64,000 nt of DNA from CAZBME01 sp964645835 (GTDB lineage: Bacteria; Desulfobacterota; Syntrophia; Syntrophales; UBA8958). Location of the stretch: NCBI GenBank assembly GCA_964645835.1, contig CAZYDG010000077.1:1-64000 (forward strand), read 5' to 3'. Below the pieces are notes generated by a model, which worked only from the letters and a program-made list of their open reading frames with translations, was not told the DNA's origin and searched no databases. The position numbers were made by a program, and so were the translations under genes. Positions 1 to 8,878 of the stretch are shown piece after piece (the stretch's first letter is position 1; every line of letters starts with the position of its first letter).

Positions 1-61
1 ACTCCACGACAAGAACCACGAACGAGGAAAGCGAACATCCGCCGCTCACCTCCTGCTCTTA

Positions 62-140
62 AATGACCCTCCATTCAAGAACAGTAAAAGCGGACAAGTC
101 ATTTGCTACAAAACCGGACAAGTCTATTTACTCTCGACAT
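62..140. repeat. Two short direct repeats, possible insertion-sequence end
   Basis: The word GGACAAGTC occurs twice about 20 bp apart (near 96 and 116), each followed by a similar T-rich stretch. Such spaced repeats are seen at ends of IS21-like elements, but no transposase is visible, so this is at most a remnant. The remainder of bases 1-309 holds no supported gene. A half copy of the 14-kb MITE end (CAGTCTGTTGAAAAA) starts at 184. Confidence 0.25.
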
Positions 141-309
141 AAATTTTTACAAAAAACTAACAGGTCAGCATTATCCATACCAACAGTCTGTTGAAAAATA
201 GGGTATCCGTTCCAAATCGTGAACAAAATGTATCGGAGTGAGAAAGAAAGGGGCGAGTTTGTATCAGGATTCCATTGCAGGCAAGGCAACAATCGGATAT
301 AGAAGATCT

Positions 310-783
310 ATGAAACAGACAAGCCTGACCGAGAAAGAAAAAGAAATCGCCCGCCATCTCCAGGGGGACTTATTTATCGAGAGACGTCCCTTCATGACCG
401 TGGCAGACGCCGTCGGCCTGGATGAAGACGAAGTCATCCTTACCATCAACCGCCTCAAACAACAGGGTATCATAAGGAAATTCGCCGCTATCATTCGTCA
501 TCAGCGTGCAGGTTACGAAAAAAATGCCATGATTGTTTGGGCCGTTCCGGCGGATCGTGCGGAGGCGATTGGGCAGATTTTCGCCTCGTTTGGTGAAATT
601 TCCCATTGCTATGAACGGATGCCGCCTTTGGAAGGAAAATACAACCTTTTCACGATGGTCCATTTCCGGCGAGACAAGCCGGAAGACCTTATTCAGCACC
701 TTGCGGACTGCGCCGGAGTAAGTGATTTCAAAGTTCTGGAAAGCGTAGAGGAATTTAAAAAGACCAGTATGGCCTATTTCTGA
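310..783 (+). CDS. ahbB: Siroheme decarboxylase subunit (AhbB-like, Lrp/AsnC fold)
   Basis: A 157-residue protein with an N-terminal winged helix-turn-helix (about residues 8-60, with MTVADAVGLDEDEVILTINR) and a C-terminal ferredoxin-like AsnC/Lrp domain (HCYERMPPLEGKYNLFTMVHF, about 95-150). This layout, and especially the CYER/YNLFTM region, fits the siroheme decarboxylase family (AhbA/AhbB, related to NirD/L/G/H), which converts siroheme to didecarboxysiroheme in alternative heme or d1-heme synthesis. AhbA and AhbB normally act as a pair; the partner is not in view and may lie upstream. A GTG at 238 would add 24 residues, but family alignment favours the ATG at 310. The heme-precursor gene hemL follows 3.4 kb downstream. 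The choice of AhbB over AhbA is from memory of the family and less certain than the family itself. Confidence 0.75.
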   Translation: MKQTSLTEKEKEIARHLQGDLFIERRPFMTVADAVGLDEDEVILTINRLKQQGIIRKFAAIIRHQRAGYEKNAMIVWAVPADRAEAIGQIFASFGEISHCYERMPPLEGKYNLFTMVHFRRDKPEDLIQHLADCAGVSDFKVLESVEEFKKTSMAYF

Positions 784-785
784 TA

Positions 786-938
786 CAGTCTGTTGAGAAA
801 TGCCCATCTGCTGCGTTGCGCTGCAAGCCTTGGCTTTCCGGGGACACGTTCCGATCCCTTCGGGCTTCCGGAACATGTCCCCGATGCTCGCTCCTCGGCT
901 TTTGTGTACCTTACATCTGAATATTTTTGATAAGACTG
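786..938. repeat. MITE-like dispersed repeat, copy 1
   Basis: About 150 bp bounded by imperfect inverted ends, CAGTCTGTTGAGAAATGCCC on the left and the complement of GATAAGACTG on the right. It shares TGCCCATCTGCTGCGTTGCGC, followed by a CAAG run and CTCGGCTTTTG, with the element at 14324-14447. The centre holds a further hairpin (CCGGGGACACGTTCCG against CGGAACATGTCCCCG). It lies directly after the siroheme decarboxylase stop codon and encodes nothing. Confidence 0.7.
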
Positions 939-965
939 TCCAAGTTTGAGTATTTCAACAACTTG

Positions 966-1499
966 TTAATCCGCCGCCGCCCGTTTTTTCGAACGCCGCT
1001 TGACCCGGTTTATATCCTCAGGGGCGTTGACTTCCGGCGAGAGGATCAAATGGGCCGGCACTTCCTGGGCGCCCAGAATCTCTACAAGTTGTGCCAGTCC
1101 CTCGTGAATGGATTTAATCTTTTCATCAGCCAGGGGTTCCAGGCGGGAGACCAAAATGTCCTGGGCAACTTCGGGCGCCCGCTCGACGATTCCCCGCCCC
1201 TTTGCCGTCAGTTCTACGCGGACGATCCGGCGATCATCATCCATCCGCATCCGGCTTACGAATCCCTTCGCTTCAAGACGGTTCAAGATGCCAACCACCG
1301 TTGCCGGGTGGAGGTACATCCTGCCGGCCAATTCGGACACCTGCATGGATGGTTCATTTGAGATCAGTTTGATGGCCCATAGCTGAGGTCCCGTGATGCC
1401 CGTTACTTTTTTCGCTATCATTGAATATTCGCGAATCATCTGGACTACCCGGCGCAGGTTATCGAATATCTCAAATATATAGGTCGATTTCTTGATCAT
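966..1499 (-). CDS. MarR-family transcriptional regulator
   Basis: A 177-residue winged-helix regulator. Residues 30-110 carry the MarR fold: GITGPQLWAIKLI, the recognition helix region LHPATVVGILNRLEAKG and the wing RMRMDDDRRIVRVELTAKG. MarR proteins are dimeric repressors that usually respond to small aromatic or oxidative ligands; the ligand here is unknown. The start at 1499 was chosen because AAAGGAGCG precedes it at good spacing; the reading frame runs 38 codons further upstream without a better start. It is divergent from the LysM-lipoprotein operon 180 bp away, so it may control that operon or itself. The C-terminal tail is rich in Lys and Arg. Confidence 0.85.
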   Translation of the reverse strand: MIKKSTYIFEIFDNLRRVVQMIREYSMIAKKVTGITGPQLWAIKLISNEPSMQVSELAGRMYLHPATVVGILNRLEAKGFVSRMRMDDDRRIVRVELTAKGRGIVERAPEVAQDILVSRLEPLADEKIKSIHEGLAQLVEILGAQEVPAHLILSPEVNAPEDINRVKRRSKKRAAAD

Positions 1500-1679
1500 T
1501 TTCGCTCCTTTGTCATTCGTTGTTTTTATACTAATCATTTGCATAAAAATCAATTGACAAAATTGTCCTGACTCATTTATATCTTCTATCGTAATTTTTA
1601 ACTCCATTATCAAATGGGATTTTTTGTGAAAGCAGCAGGGGCCGAACCCCGAACCAAATAAAATTACTGGAGGAAATGA

Positions 1680-2132
1680 ATGAACAAGAAGTCACGTAAG
1701 GAGTTGCTCGTCACCGTCGCCATCGCTACCAGCCTCATCTTTTCGCTGAGTGGATGTGGCATGTTCAAATCATGCAAGACAGCCGACGCAGGAAAGGCAG
1801 CGGCTTCCGAAGAGCAGCAGGCAGTGGATAAGAAGGCCTCGACAGCACAGCCGAAAGAAAAAGAAGCTCAGGGCCAGACCAAGGAAACGGCAGCCGTCCC
1901 GTCAGACACCAGCAAAGGGCAGGCAAAGAAGACTGCGGCTGATAAATCAGCAAAGAAACGTGCAGCCGGAGAAGTTTATGTCGTAAAAAAAGGGGATAGC
2001 CTTTGGAAGATCGCCAAAGCCACCTACAACGATCCTTTGAAGTGGAAAGTAATTTATAAGGCCAACAAGAAGAAGATTAAAGACCCAAACCTTATTTACC
2101 CAAAGCAGAAATTTGTTATTCCTGAAGCTTAA
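1680..2132 (+). CDS. LysM-domain lipoprotein
   Basis: A 150-residue exported protein. It has a lipoprotein signal peptide ending in the lipobox LSGC (Cys at residue 26), then a low-complexity Ala/Lys/Gln/Thr linker (about 33-97), then one LysM domain at the C-terminus (YVVKKGDSLWKIAKATY to LIYPKQKFVIP). LysM binds peptidoglycan N-acetylglucosamine, so the protein likely tethers a membrane to the wall. AAAATTACTGGAGGAAATGA gives a strong ribosome site. It is the first gene of an envelope operon with the two genes that follow. Confidence 0.88.
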   Translation: MNKKSRKELLVTVAIATSLIFSLSGCGMFKSCKTADAGKAAASEEQQAVDKKASTAQPKEKEAQGQTKETAAVPSDTSKGQAKKTAADKSAKKRAAGEVYVVKKGDSLWKIAKATYNDPLKWKVIYKANKKKIKDPNLIYPKQKFVIPEA

Positions 2133-2168
2133 TAAGGAACTAATGCTTACACAATGCAGGAGAGCGGC

Positions 2169-2567
2169 ATGTCGAATAAATTGATAGGAGTTGCCTTTAT
2201 CCTGACGATCTTCTTTTCTACCAATTTCGCCATGGCCGCCGGGGATATTGCCCCGGCGACCATGGAAAAATACCGTCAGATAAAATCTACGCTGTCGCAA
2301 ATAGCCAAGGCAAAAGAAGGCATATATGCCAGAGAAATTGTCGAAAGCGCACAGAGAACCCTTGCCCGGGCTCAGGAAGAAATAGATGCCAAACGGGATA
2401 AGTCGACCCGTGAAGCCCTGAACATGGCAGAACTTCAAATCGAACAGGCAAAGGCCAAGGTTGAAGAAAGAGAAGCGGCGGAGAGGACAGCCGTGACAAG
2501 GTCCAGGGTCGACAAACTGGAGCAGAGGCTTTCAGCTATCCTGAGCGGTAAAGGAGACGAGAAATGA
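2169..2567 (+). CDS. Exported helical protein, DUF4398-like
   Basis: A 132-residue protein with a signal peptide (about 1-24, cleavage after AMA) followed by an almost wholly helical, charged region with heptad character (REIVESAQRTLARAQEEIDA, ELQIEQAKAKVEEREAAE). The pattern resembles DUF4398 periplasmic proteins, commonly found beside OmpA-like genes. The start at 2169 follows GGAG; an in-frame ATG at 2154 is less well placed. Its end overlaps the next gene by four bases (ATGA), so the two are translationally coupled. Function is unknown beyond a likely structural envelope role. Confidence 0.75.
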   Translation: MSNKLIGVAFILTIFFSTNFAMAAGDIAPATMEKYRQIKSTLSQIAKAKEGIYAREIVESAQRTLARAQEEIDAKRDKSTREALNMAELQIEQAKAKVEEREAAERTAVTRSRVDKLEQRLSAILSGKGDEK

Positions 2568-3640
2568 AGAAGCTGTCCTGCTTGTTGATCATTTGTGCCC
2601 TCCTTCTCCAAACCGGCATAGCCTTGGCGGATAAGGAACAGGTGGGATTTGCCATCCAGAAGGCAAAAACCTTTATTGCCAAGGTTAAGGCCAGAAGCGA
2701 GGATATGAAGGCCCCCGCCGATGAGTTGCGCCAAGCAGGGGTTTTCCTGGAACGGGCAGAAGCAATGCTGAAGAATAATACATCCCTCCTCGGCAAGCTC
2801 AAGAAAGATGCGGAACCGGAAATCATTTACTATGCTGAGATGGCGGAAATAATGGCCTCCATCGCTCAATCCCGCCTTGAAAAAATCAGTCAGGAGCAGG
2901 AAAATGCCCGGTTGGAGAAAATGATTCCGGAACTGGAAGCCAAGATCAAGGTTTTCAAAGATAAGGAAATGGAAATCCAGAGGCTTACGGAAGAAGTTAA
3001 AAAGCCGAAAGGGTCTCTTCAGGTTATGAGCAATGAACTTGCTCTGTTGAAAAAGGAAAGAACCGAGTTGGCCGATCAGACTTCGCGGATGAAGCTGGAA
3101 CGCGAAAATCTAAGCGGCAAGCTGGAGACATTGCAAGCGGAGAATCAGCGTCTCAAAGAAGACCTGAAAGCGATCGAATCCCAGAAGGGATCGGACGTCG
3201 TCGAGATGCGCACCAAGTTCCAGAGCGCTGACCGGCAGTTGACGTTTTTCAAGGCCTTGAGCAAGATGGACTACCTTGGCAAACTAACCGCGAACGGATG
3301 TACGTTCATTATTCCCAGGAAGGACCTGATCAAGGTTTCTTCAAAAGGCCCCGCCCTCACGCCCAATGCGGACGATCATATAAAGAGGTTTGCCTATCTG
3401 ACGAAAGCGGTCCCTGAAGTCAGACTGAAAGTGACAGTCTTCGGATTCGGGAATCCCGCGAAAAATGAAGACCGAAAGTCCACGGAAACCATGGCCCAAC
3501 TGCTCAAAGCGGCCTTGCTTAAAAACGGCGTCAAGGAATCTGCCGTAGACGCGACAGGCGCCGGCCAAGGTACGGCACTGTTTTCCAAAGGAGCTGTAGA
3601 AGACAACCGGCGAGTCGAAATCACGGTCATGCAGGACTGA
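2564..3640 (+). CDS. OmpA-like periplasmic coiled-coil protein
   Basis: A 358-residue protein: signal peptide (1-22), an N-terminal helical region like that of the preceding gene (to about 115), a long coiled coil (about 115-215, rich in Leu/Glu/Lys), and a C-terminal OmpA-like domain (about 240-358). The end of that domain, GAVEDNRRVEITVMQD, matches the NRRVEI signature of peptidoglycan-binding OmpA_C domains, though the strand before it is diverged. It probably bridges periplasmic partners and the wall. It forms an operon with the LysM lipoprotein and DUF4398-like gene; all three are envelope proteins. Confidence 0.82.
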   Translation: MKKLSCLLIICALLLQTGIALADKEQVGFAIQKAKTFIAKVKARSEDMKAPADELRQAGVFLERAEAMLKNNTSLLGKLKKDAEPEIIYYAEMAEIMASIAQSRLEKISQEQENARLEKMIPELEAKIKVFKDKEMEIQRLTEEVKKPKGSLQVMSNELALLKKERTELADQTSRMKLERENLSGKLETLQAENQRLKEDLKAIESQKGSDVVEMRTKFQSADRQLTFFKALSKMDYLGKLTANGCTFIIPRKDLIKVSSKGPALTPNADDHIKRFAYLTKAVPEVRLKVTVFGFGNPAKNEDRKSTETMAQLLKAALLKNGVKESAVDATGAGQGTALFSKGAVEDNRRVEITVMQD

Positions 3641-4138
3641 ACACACGGAATTCCAGTACCGTACGTCATTATCATCGAATGTAAACCCCATCTCCGTCCC
3701 AACTTTGAAAGAAGGGGCGGAGCTCATGTCTCTACAACCAAAACTCAAAGCCTAGTGCATGTTTTGATAAAGAAATTTTGTTGCAATAAAAATTTATCTA
3801 ATCGATCTGAATTTAGCGCAGGACTTCAGTCCTGCAAATATTTTGTAATTTAGACTATTTTAAATCAAGCCACAGACCTGAAGGTCTGGACTACAGCAAG
3901 TCGTTATGTAGCAAATATATGAATTGCGACACAGTCTCTAATAGAGGCGGGGTATGTGTACGTGAGGCCAATGCCTCGCTGCTCTCCTCTCGATTTGGCT
4001 GAAATCTGGCAGTGGATTTGGGTTACATTCAAATCAATTCACAAATCAACGAAAATAGGGTAATAAAGTAACGTTACTCACAAATCACAATCATATCCAC
4101 CGCCCTGTGCTGCCGATGGATAAAAGGTAATAATTACT
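3641..4138. other. Intergenic region with dispersed short repeats
   Basis: No gene is supported in these 498 bases. It holds the small palindromes GCAGGACTTCAGTCCTGC (near 3827) and CAGACCTGAAGGTCTG (near 3883), a type of dispersed repeat common in this group, and the 45 bp repeat listed separately. The promoter of hemL must lie here but I see no clear match. Confidence 0.5.
3911..3955 (+). repeat. 45 bp dispersed repeat, direct copy
   Basis: GCAAAT, then CGACACAGTCTC, ATAG and GCGGGGTAT in fixed order. The same 45 bp order occurs in reverse orientation at 9942-9986, so the two copies bracket the hemL to fcl block. Confidence 0.7.
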
Positions 4139-5419
4139 ATGACGAGCTTATCGCAGAAACTCTTTGAAGAAGGAAAAAAGATAATCCCCGGCGGCGTGAA
4201 CAGCCCCGTCCGGGCCTTCAAAGCTGTCGGAGCATCCCCTTTGTTTATCAGGGAAGCGCAAGGCGCGAAGATTATCGATATGGACGGTATGGATTATATT
4301 GATTATGTCTTATCATGGGGACCCATGATCCTCGGTCACGCCCATCCCCGAGTCATAGAAGCCATTGTCAATCAGGCCCGCAAGGGAACGAGTTACGGGG
4401 CGCCTACGGCTCTGGAAGTGGAAATGGCCCGTTTGATCACAGAGGCCTTTCCATCCATCGATATGATCCGCATGGTCAGTTCGGGGACGGAGGCCGTCAT
4501 GTCCGCCATACGTCTGGCCCGTGGCGCCACGGGGCGGAATAAAATCGTTAAATTTGAAGGCTGTTACCACGGCCATGCAGATTCTTTGCTTGTCAAGGCC
4601 GGCTCGGGTGTGGCGACATTCGGCATCCCGGGAAGTCCGGGCGTTCCCGAGTGTCTGGCCGAGTTGACGATGACCCTGCCCTACAACAATGCAGAGGCCT
4701 TTACCGCGGCCATCAAGGAGCACTCTGCGGATATCGCCTGTGTCATCTTGGAGCCCGTCGCGGGAAATATGGGCGTTGTAGTGCCAAAGCCTGAATTCCT
4801 TCAAGAAATCCGGGCCGTGACGGAAAAGGAGGGCATTGTCCTGATTTTCGATGAAGTCATTACAGGATTTCGCTTCCACTGGGGGGGCTATCAGGATCTG
4901 GTCCACATAAAACCCGACTTGACCTGTCTGGGAAAGATAATCGGCGGCGGCCTTCCCGTTGGTGCCTTTGGCGGCCGCCGGGAACTTATGGAAAAGCTGG
5001 CCCCCATTGGTCCCGTCTATCAGGCAGGAACGCTCTCCGGTAATCCTCTGGCTATGGCTGCGGGTATTGCTACCTTGAATATTCTCAGGGAAAGTACACC
5101 CGACTATGAGCGGATCGACCGGATGGCGGGAGCTCTTTGCGAAGGCATGAAAAACCTGTTCCTTGGTGAAGACCTCCCGGTAACGATTAACCGTATGGGC
5201 TCGATGTTTACGATATTCTTTACCCAAGGGGCCGTGTATGATTTTCAGACAGCGGGACAATCCGATTCGGAACGATTTGCCCGGTTTTTCCGGGGAATGC
5301 TCTCAAGAGGCATTAACCTGCCCCCCTCGCAATACGAGGCATGGTTCCTCTCTTTTGCTCATACCCCGGAAGATATGAAAAAAACGCTGGCGGCTTGCGC
5401 TGCAAGCCTTCACTCATAA
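4139..5419 (+). CDS. hemL: Glutamate-1-semialdehyde 2,1-aminomutase
   Basis: A 426-residue class-III PLP aminotransferase, the usual length for HemL. It converts glutamate-1-semialdehyde to 5-aminolevulinate, the last step of the C5 tetrapyrrole route, in the cytoplasm. Visible marks are NSPVRAF near the N-terminus, MVSSGTEAVMSAIRLARG (112-129, cofactor phosphate site), FDEVITGFR (238-246, Asp near the pyridine nitrogen) and Lys266 in LGKIIGGG, which forms the Schiff base. The TLSGNP motif follows. It suits the siroheme decarboxylase upstream: precursor supply and late heme branch lie near each other. The next gene starts 40 bp downstream and is unrelated in function. Confidence 0.96.
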   Translation: MTSLSQKLFEEGKKIIPGGVNSPVRAFKAVGASPLFIREAQGAKIIDMDGMDYIDYVLSWGPMILGHAHPRVIEAIVNQARKGTSYGAPTALEVEMARLITEAFPSIDMIRMVSSGTEAVMSAIRLARGATGRNKIVKFEGCYHGHADSLLVKAGSGVATFGIPGSPGVPECLAELTMTLPYNNAEAFTAAIKEHSADIACVILEPVAGNMGVVVPKPEFLQEIRAVTEKEGIVLIFDEVITGFRFHWGGYQDLVHIKPDLTCLGKIIGGGLPVGAFGGRRELMEKLAPIGPVYQAGTLSGNPLAMAAGIATLNILRESTPDYERIDRMAGALCEGMKNLFLGEDLPVTINRMGSMFTIFFTQGAVYDFQTAGQSDSERFARFFRGMLSRGINLPPSQYEAWFLSFAHTPEDMKKTLAACAASLHS

Positions 5420-5458
5420 AAAAAGCGTTAATTTGACGATATCAAACTACATCAAAGA

Positions 5459-6793
5459 ATGGATTCCTGCATAATGAAAACGCTTCCCTCTTTCAGCGCA
5501 TTCCAGAAAAAGAAAGAAAAGATTGCTATCGTCGGCCTTGGTTATGTCGGCCTTCCCCTGGCCGTTTATCTGGGGAAGCATTTCTCGACCGTCGGTTTCG
5601 ATACCAAAAAGTCTCGGGTCGAAGAATTGAAACGAGGCTTCGATCAGACGACGGAAGTCACGTCAAAGCAGCTCAAAGAAAGCGATGTGTTGTTTACGGA
5701 CAACCCGGAAGATCTGTCCGTGTGCCGTCTGATCATTGTCGCTGTGCCAACGCCTATCTACGACTCCCGTATCCCTGATCTGGGGGCCGTCCGAAGCGCC
5801 TCAAAGACCGTCGGCCGCCAACTTCGGCAGGGGTCTTGTGTCGTTTATGAATCGACAGTCTATCCCGGTGTCACGGAAGAAATCTGCCTGCCCATTCTTG
5901 AGAAGGAATCTGGCCTGAAAATAGGAACGGGCTTTACCCTGGGCTACTCCCCTGAACGTATCAACCCCGGCGACAAGGTCCATACTCTGGAGACCATCAC
6001 CAAGATTGTATCCGGTTCTGATCAGGCAACCTGTTCCCTTCTGGCCCAGGTTTACGGAACCATTGTCAAGGCGGGCATACACGAGGCTTCGTCCATCCGG
6101 GTAGCTGAAGCGGCCAAGGTTATCGAAAACACCCAGCGCGATATCAACATCGCTCTGATGAACGAATTGGCGATCATATTCGACCATATGGGCATCGACA
6201 CAATCGAAGTCCTCGAAGCCGCCGGCACAAAGTGGAATTTCCTCCATTTTCGTCCCGGTCTAGTCGGAGGGCATTGTATCGGTGTAGATCCATACTACTT
6301 GACTTTCAAAGCAGAAAGCATGGGCTACCACCCGTCGTTGATCCTGGCCGGTCGCCGCATCAACGATGGCATGGGCAAAGTCGTGGCGGAGAAGACCGTG
6401 AAGATGCTTATTGCCGCGGACACGCCCGTCCGCAACGCCAGGGTGGCCGTATTGGGGTTGACCTTCAAGGAAAACGTCCCGGATATCCGAAACACGAAGG
6501 TTATCGACATTGTCAGGGAATTGGAAAGTTACAATGTCAAAGTCTTGCTCCACGATCCTCTTGCCGACGCCGAAGAGGTAACAGAGCATTATAATCTGAA
6601 ATTGATGGACTTGAAAGACCTTCGCAACGTCGACGCCGTTATCGTTGCCGTAGCCCACAAGGCTTATGAAAAGATGGGCATCAAGGGCATTGCCGCTTTG
6701 GGCCGGAGCGATCAGGTTGTTGTTGTCGACGTCAAGGGGATGTTCGCCAAGGCAAAACTCCCCAAGAGGGGCCTCCATTACTGGAGGCTTTGA
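5459..6793 (+). CDS. UDP-hexose 6-dehydrogenase (WbpO/TviB type)
   Basis: A 444-residue enzyme of the UDP-glucose/GDP-mannose dehydrogenase family. The N-terminal Rossmann domain shows IVGLGYVGLPLA (24-35). The central domain has GYSPERINPGD, typical of UDP-N-acetyl-galactosamine dehydrogenases (WbpO/TviB). The catalytic Cys273 sits in GGHCIGVDPYYL. The C-terminal UDP-binding domain follows (VLGLTFKENVPDIRNTK). It oxidises a UDP-sugar C6 alcohol to the uronic acid with two NAD+. An internal ATG six codons in is an alternative start. It is followed closely by a uronate epimerase, so the pair likely makes a UDP-uronic acid for surface polysaccharide. N-acetyl versus glucose specificity cannot be settled by eye. 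Confidence 0.9.
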   Translation: MDSCIMKTLPSFSAFQKKKEKIAIVGLGYVGLPLAVYLGKHFSTVGFDTKKSRVEELKRGFDQTTEVTSKQLKESDVLFTDNPEDLSVCRLIIVAVPTPIYDSRIPDLGAVRSASKTVGRQLRQGSCVVYESTVYPGVTEEICLPILEKESGLKIGTGFTLGYSPERINPGDKVHTLETITKIVSGSDQATCSLLAQVYGTIVKAGIHEASSIRVAEAAKVIENTQRDINIALMNELAIIFDHMGIDTIEVLEAAGTKWNFLHFRPGLVGGHCIGVDPYYLTFKAESMGYHPSLILAGRRINDGMGKVVAEKTVKMLIAADTPVRNARVAVLGLTFKENVPDIRNTKVIDIVRELESYNVKVLLHDPLADAEEVTEHYNLKLMDLKDLRNVDAVIVAVAHKAYEKMGIKGIAALGRSDQVVVVDVKGMFAKAKLPKRGLHYWRL

Positions 6794-6799
6794 GATTCC

Positions 6800-7816
6800 A
6801 TGTTCAAGGAACGTATTCTCGTCACCGGCGCTGCCGGTTTTATTGGCTTCCATCTGGCCCGGAGGCTTCTTTCGGAAGGCCGCACGATTCTGGGTATCGA
6901 TAATCTCAATACCTATTACGATGTAAAACTGAAGGAGGATCGCCTGGCCATCCTTAGGGAATCAGAACATTTTTCTTTTACCCGGCTGGATCTGGCCCAA
7001 AAGGACGAAACCCTAGCTTTCTTCCGGGATAAAATACCGGACCGTGTTGTTCATCTTGCGGCCCAGCCCGGTATTCGCTATTCCCTGGTTGATCCCTATG
7101 CCTACATCAACAGCAACTTGACGGGATTCCTGAATATTCTCGAAGGCTGCCGGCAGCACGCGGTCCGGCATCTCGTTTACGCCTCTTCCAGCTCCGTGTA
7201 CGGTGCCAACACCCACATGCCCTTCTCCGTCCATGATAATGTCGACCACCCCGTCAACCTCTATGCGGCCACCAAGAAGGCCAACGAACTGATGGCCCAC
7301 ACCTATTCCTCCCTTTACAACCTGCCGACAACGGGACTGCGGTTTTTTACCGTCTATGGACCGTGGGGAAGGCCCGACATGGCCCCGTGTCTCTTCACCA
7401 AGGCCATTCTGGAAGGAAAGCCCATAGATGTTTACAACTACGGGAAGATGAGTCGCGATTTCACATATATCGACGATATAATCGAGGGTGTTGTCCGCAT
7501 ACTGGACAAGATTCCCAGCGCCGAGCCGGCGTGGTCATCCGATGCACCGGACCCGGCAACAAGTTTTGCCCCTTACCGGGTTTATAATATCGGCAACCAT
7601 CAGCCGGTTGAGCTTCTGGCATTTATCGGCTACTTGGAGAAAAAGTTGGGAAAGGAGGCGAAGAAGAATTTCCTTCCCCTGCAGGCGGGCGATATACCGG
7701 TCACCTATGCGGATGTCCGGGACCTGATGAACGACGTGGGATTCAAGCCGTCCACCTCCATTGAAGAAGGTGTTGACCGCTTGGTCACTTGGTATCGAAA
7801 CTATTACAACCAATGA
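6800..7816 (+). CDS. NAD-dependent epimerase, UDP-glucuronate 4-epimerase-like
   Basis: A 338-residue extended short-chain dehydrogenase. The NAD-binding motif GAAGFIGFHLA is at 10-20, the catalytic Tyr/Lys are in YAATKKANE, and FFTVYGPWGRPDMA is the signature of the CapI/LspL glucuronate 4-epimerase group. It interconverts UDP-glucuronate (or its N-acetyl relative) and the galacto isomer. It starts seven bases after the UDP-hexose dehydrogenase stop, so the two are an operon and probably act in sequence on the same nucleotide sugar. Confidence 0.9.
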   Translation: MFKERILVTGAAGFIGFHLARRLLSEGRTILGIDNLNTYYDVKLKEDRLAILRESEHFSFTRLDLAQKDETLAFFRDKIPDRVVHLAAQPGIRYSLVDPYAYINSNLTGFLNILEGCRQHAVRHLVYASSSSVYGANTHMPFSVHDNVDHPVNLYAATKKANELMAHTYSSLYNLPTTGLRFFTVYGPWGRPDMAPCLFTKAILEGKPIDVYNYGKMSRDFTYIDDIIEGVVRILDKIPSAEPAWSSDAPDPATSFAPYRVYNIGNHQPVELLAFIGYLEKKLGKEAKKNFLPLQAGDIPVTYADVRDLMNDVGFKPSTSIEEGVDRLVTWYRNYYNQ

Positions 7817-7837
7817 AATCCGGAGGACATTTTTGAC

Positions 7838-8866
7838 ATGAAAAAAGCCTTGATCACAGGTATTACAGGGCAAGACGGATCGTATCTCGCAGAACTGCTC
7901 CTGGACAAGGGATATGAGATCCACGGCCTGATCCGGCGTTCCAGCACCTTCAACACGGACCGTATCGACCACCTCTACAAGGATCTGCACGATCCCGAAG
8001 CGCGGGTCTATCTCCATTATGGCGATTTGTCCGTTTCAGGCCAGATGATGGACCTCCTCCACGATATCCGGCCCGATGAAATTTATCATCTGGGCGCCCA
8101 GAGCCATGTCCGCGTCAGTTTCGATATGCCCGAATATACGGGAGACATAACGGGTCTGGGCACGCTGCGCATCCTGGAAGCAATCCGCCGGACAGGCATC
8201 AATGCGCGATTTTACCAGGCCTCTTCCAGTGAGATGTTCGGTGCGGCGCCGCCGCCCCAGGGCGAATCGACACCTTTCCAGCCCCAGAGCCCTTATGCCG
8301 CCGCCAAAGTCTACGCCTATTACATTGTGAGGAATTACCGCGAAGCCTACAAGATCTTCGCCGCCAACGGTATTCTCTTCAATCACGAATCGCCGCGGCG
8401 CGGTGAAACTTTTGTCACGCGTAAGATCACCCGCGCTGCCACCCGCATCAAACTGGGTCTTCAGGACAAGCTCTATCTGGGAAACCTTGACGCCAAGAGA
8501 GACTGGGGGTATGCGGGTGACTATGTGGAAGCCATGTGGCTTATGCTCCAGCAGGACAAACCGGACGATTATGCTATTGCCACCGGGGAAACCCATTCCG
8601 TGCGGGAATTCGCTCAACGGGTCTTTGAGAAGCTCGATCTTGATTTCTCTCAATATGTGGCCATCGACCCGCGATACTTTCGCCCGACGGAGGTAGACTG
8701 CCTCCTGGGAGATGCGTCAAAGGCGAGAGAAAAACTGGGTTGGCAGCCGAAGGTAAGTTTTGAAGGTCTTATCGACATGATGATCGAAGCCGATATGGAA
8801 ATATCGAAAAAAGAAAAGACCTTGCGGGAGGCGGGATACAAAGATGCCCAGCATCGAATGATGTAA
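7838..8866 (+). CDS. gmd: GDP-mannose 4,6-dehydratase
   Basis: A 342-residue enzyme that turns GDP-D-mannose into GDP-4-keto-6-deoxymannose. Marks are GITGQDGSYLAELLL at the N-terminus, GLIRRSSTFNTDRIDH (NADP and substrate loop), YQASSSEMFG, the YAAAKVYAYY catalytic region and NHESPRRGETFVTRKITRA, all classic Gmd signatures. CGGAGGACATTTTTGAC precedes the start. It sits directly upstream of fcl, its usual partner, for GDP-fucose synthesis. Confidence 0.96.
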   Translation: MKKALITGITGQDGSYLAELLLDKGYEIHGLIRRSSTFNTDRIDHLYKDLHDPEARVYLHYGDLSVSGQMMDLLHDIRPDEIYHLGAQSHVRVSFDMPEYTGDITGLGTLRILEAIRRTGINARFYQASSSEMFGAAPPPQGESTPFQPQSPYAAAKVYAYYIVRNYREAYKIFAANGILFNHESPRRGETFVTRKITRAATRIKLGLQDKLYLGNLDAKRDWGYAGDYVEAMWLMLQQDKPDDYAIATGETHSVREFAQRVFEKLDLDFSQYVAIDPRYFRPTEVDCLLGDASKAREKLGWQPKVSFEGLIDMMIEADMEISKKEKTLREAGYKDAQHRMM

Positions 8867-8878
8867 AGGTCACAAATC

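Noticed and set aside
4313..5260. Long open frame antisense to hemL
   Set aside because: Mirrors hemL codon structure, low-complexity composition, no motif. Shadow frame.
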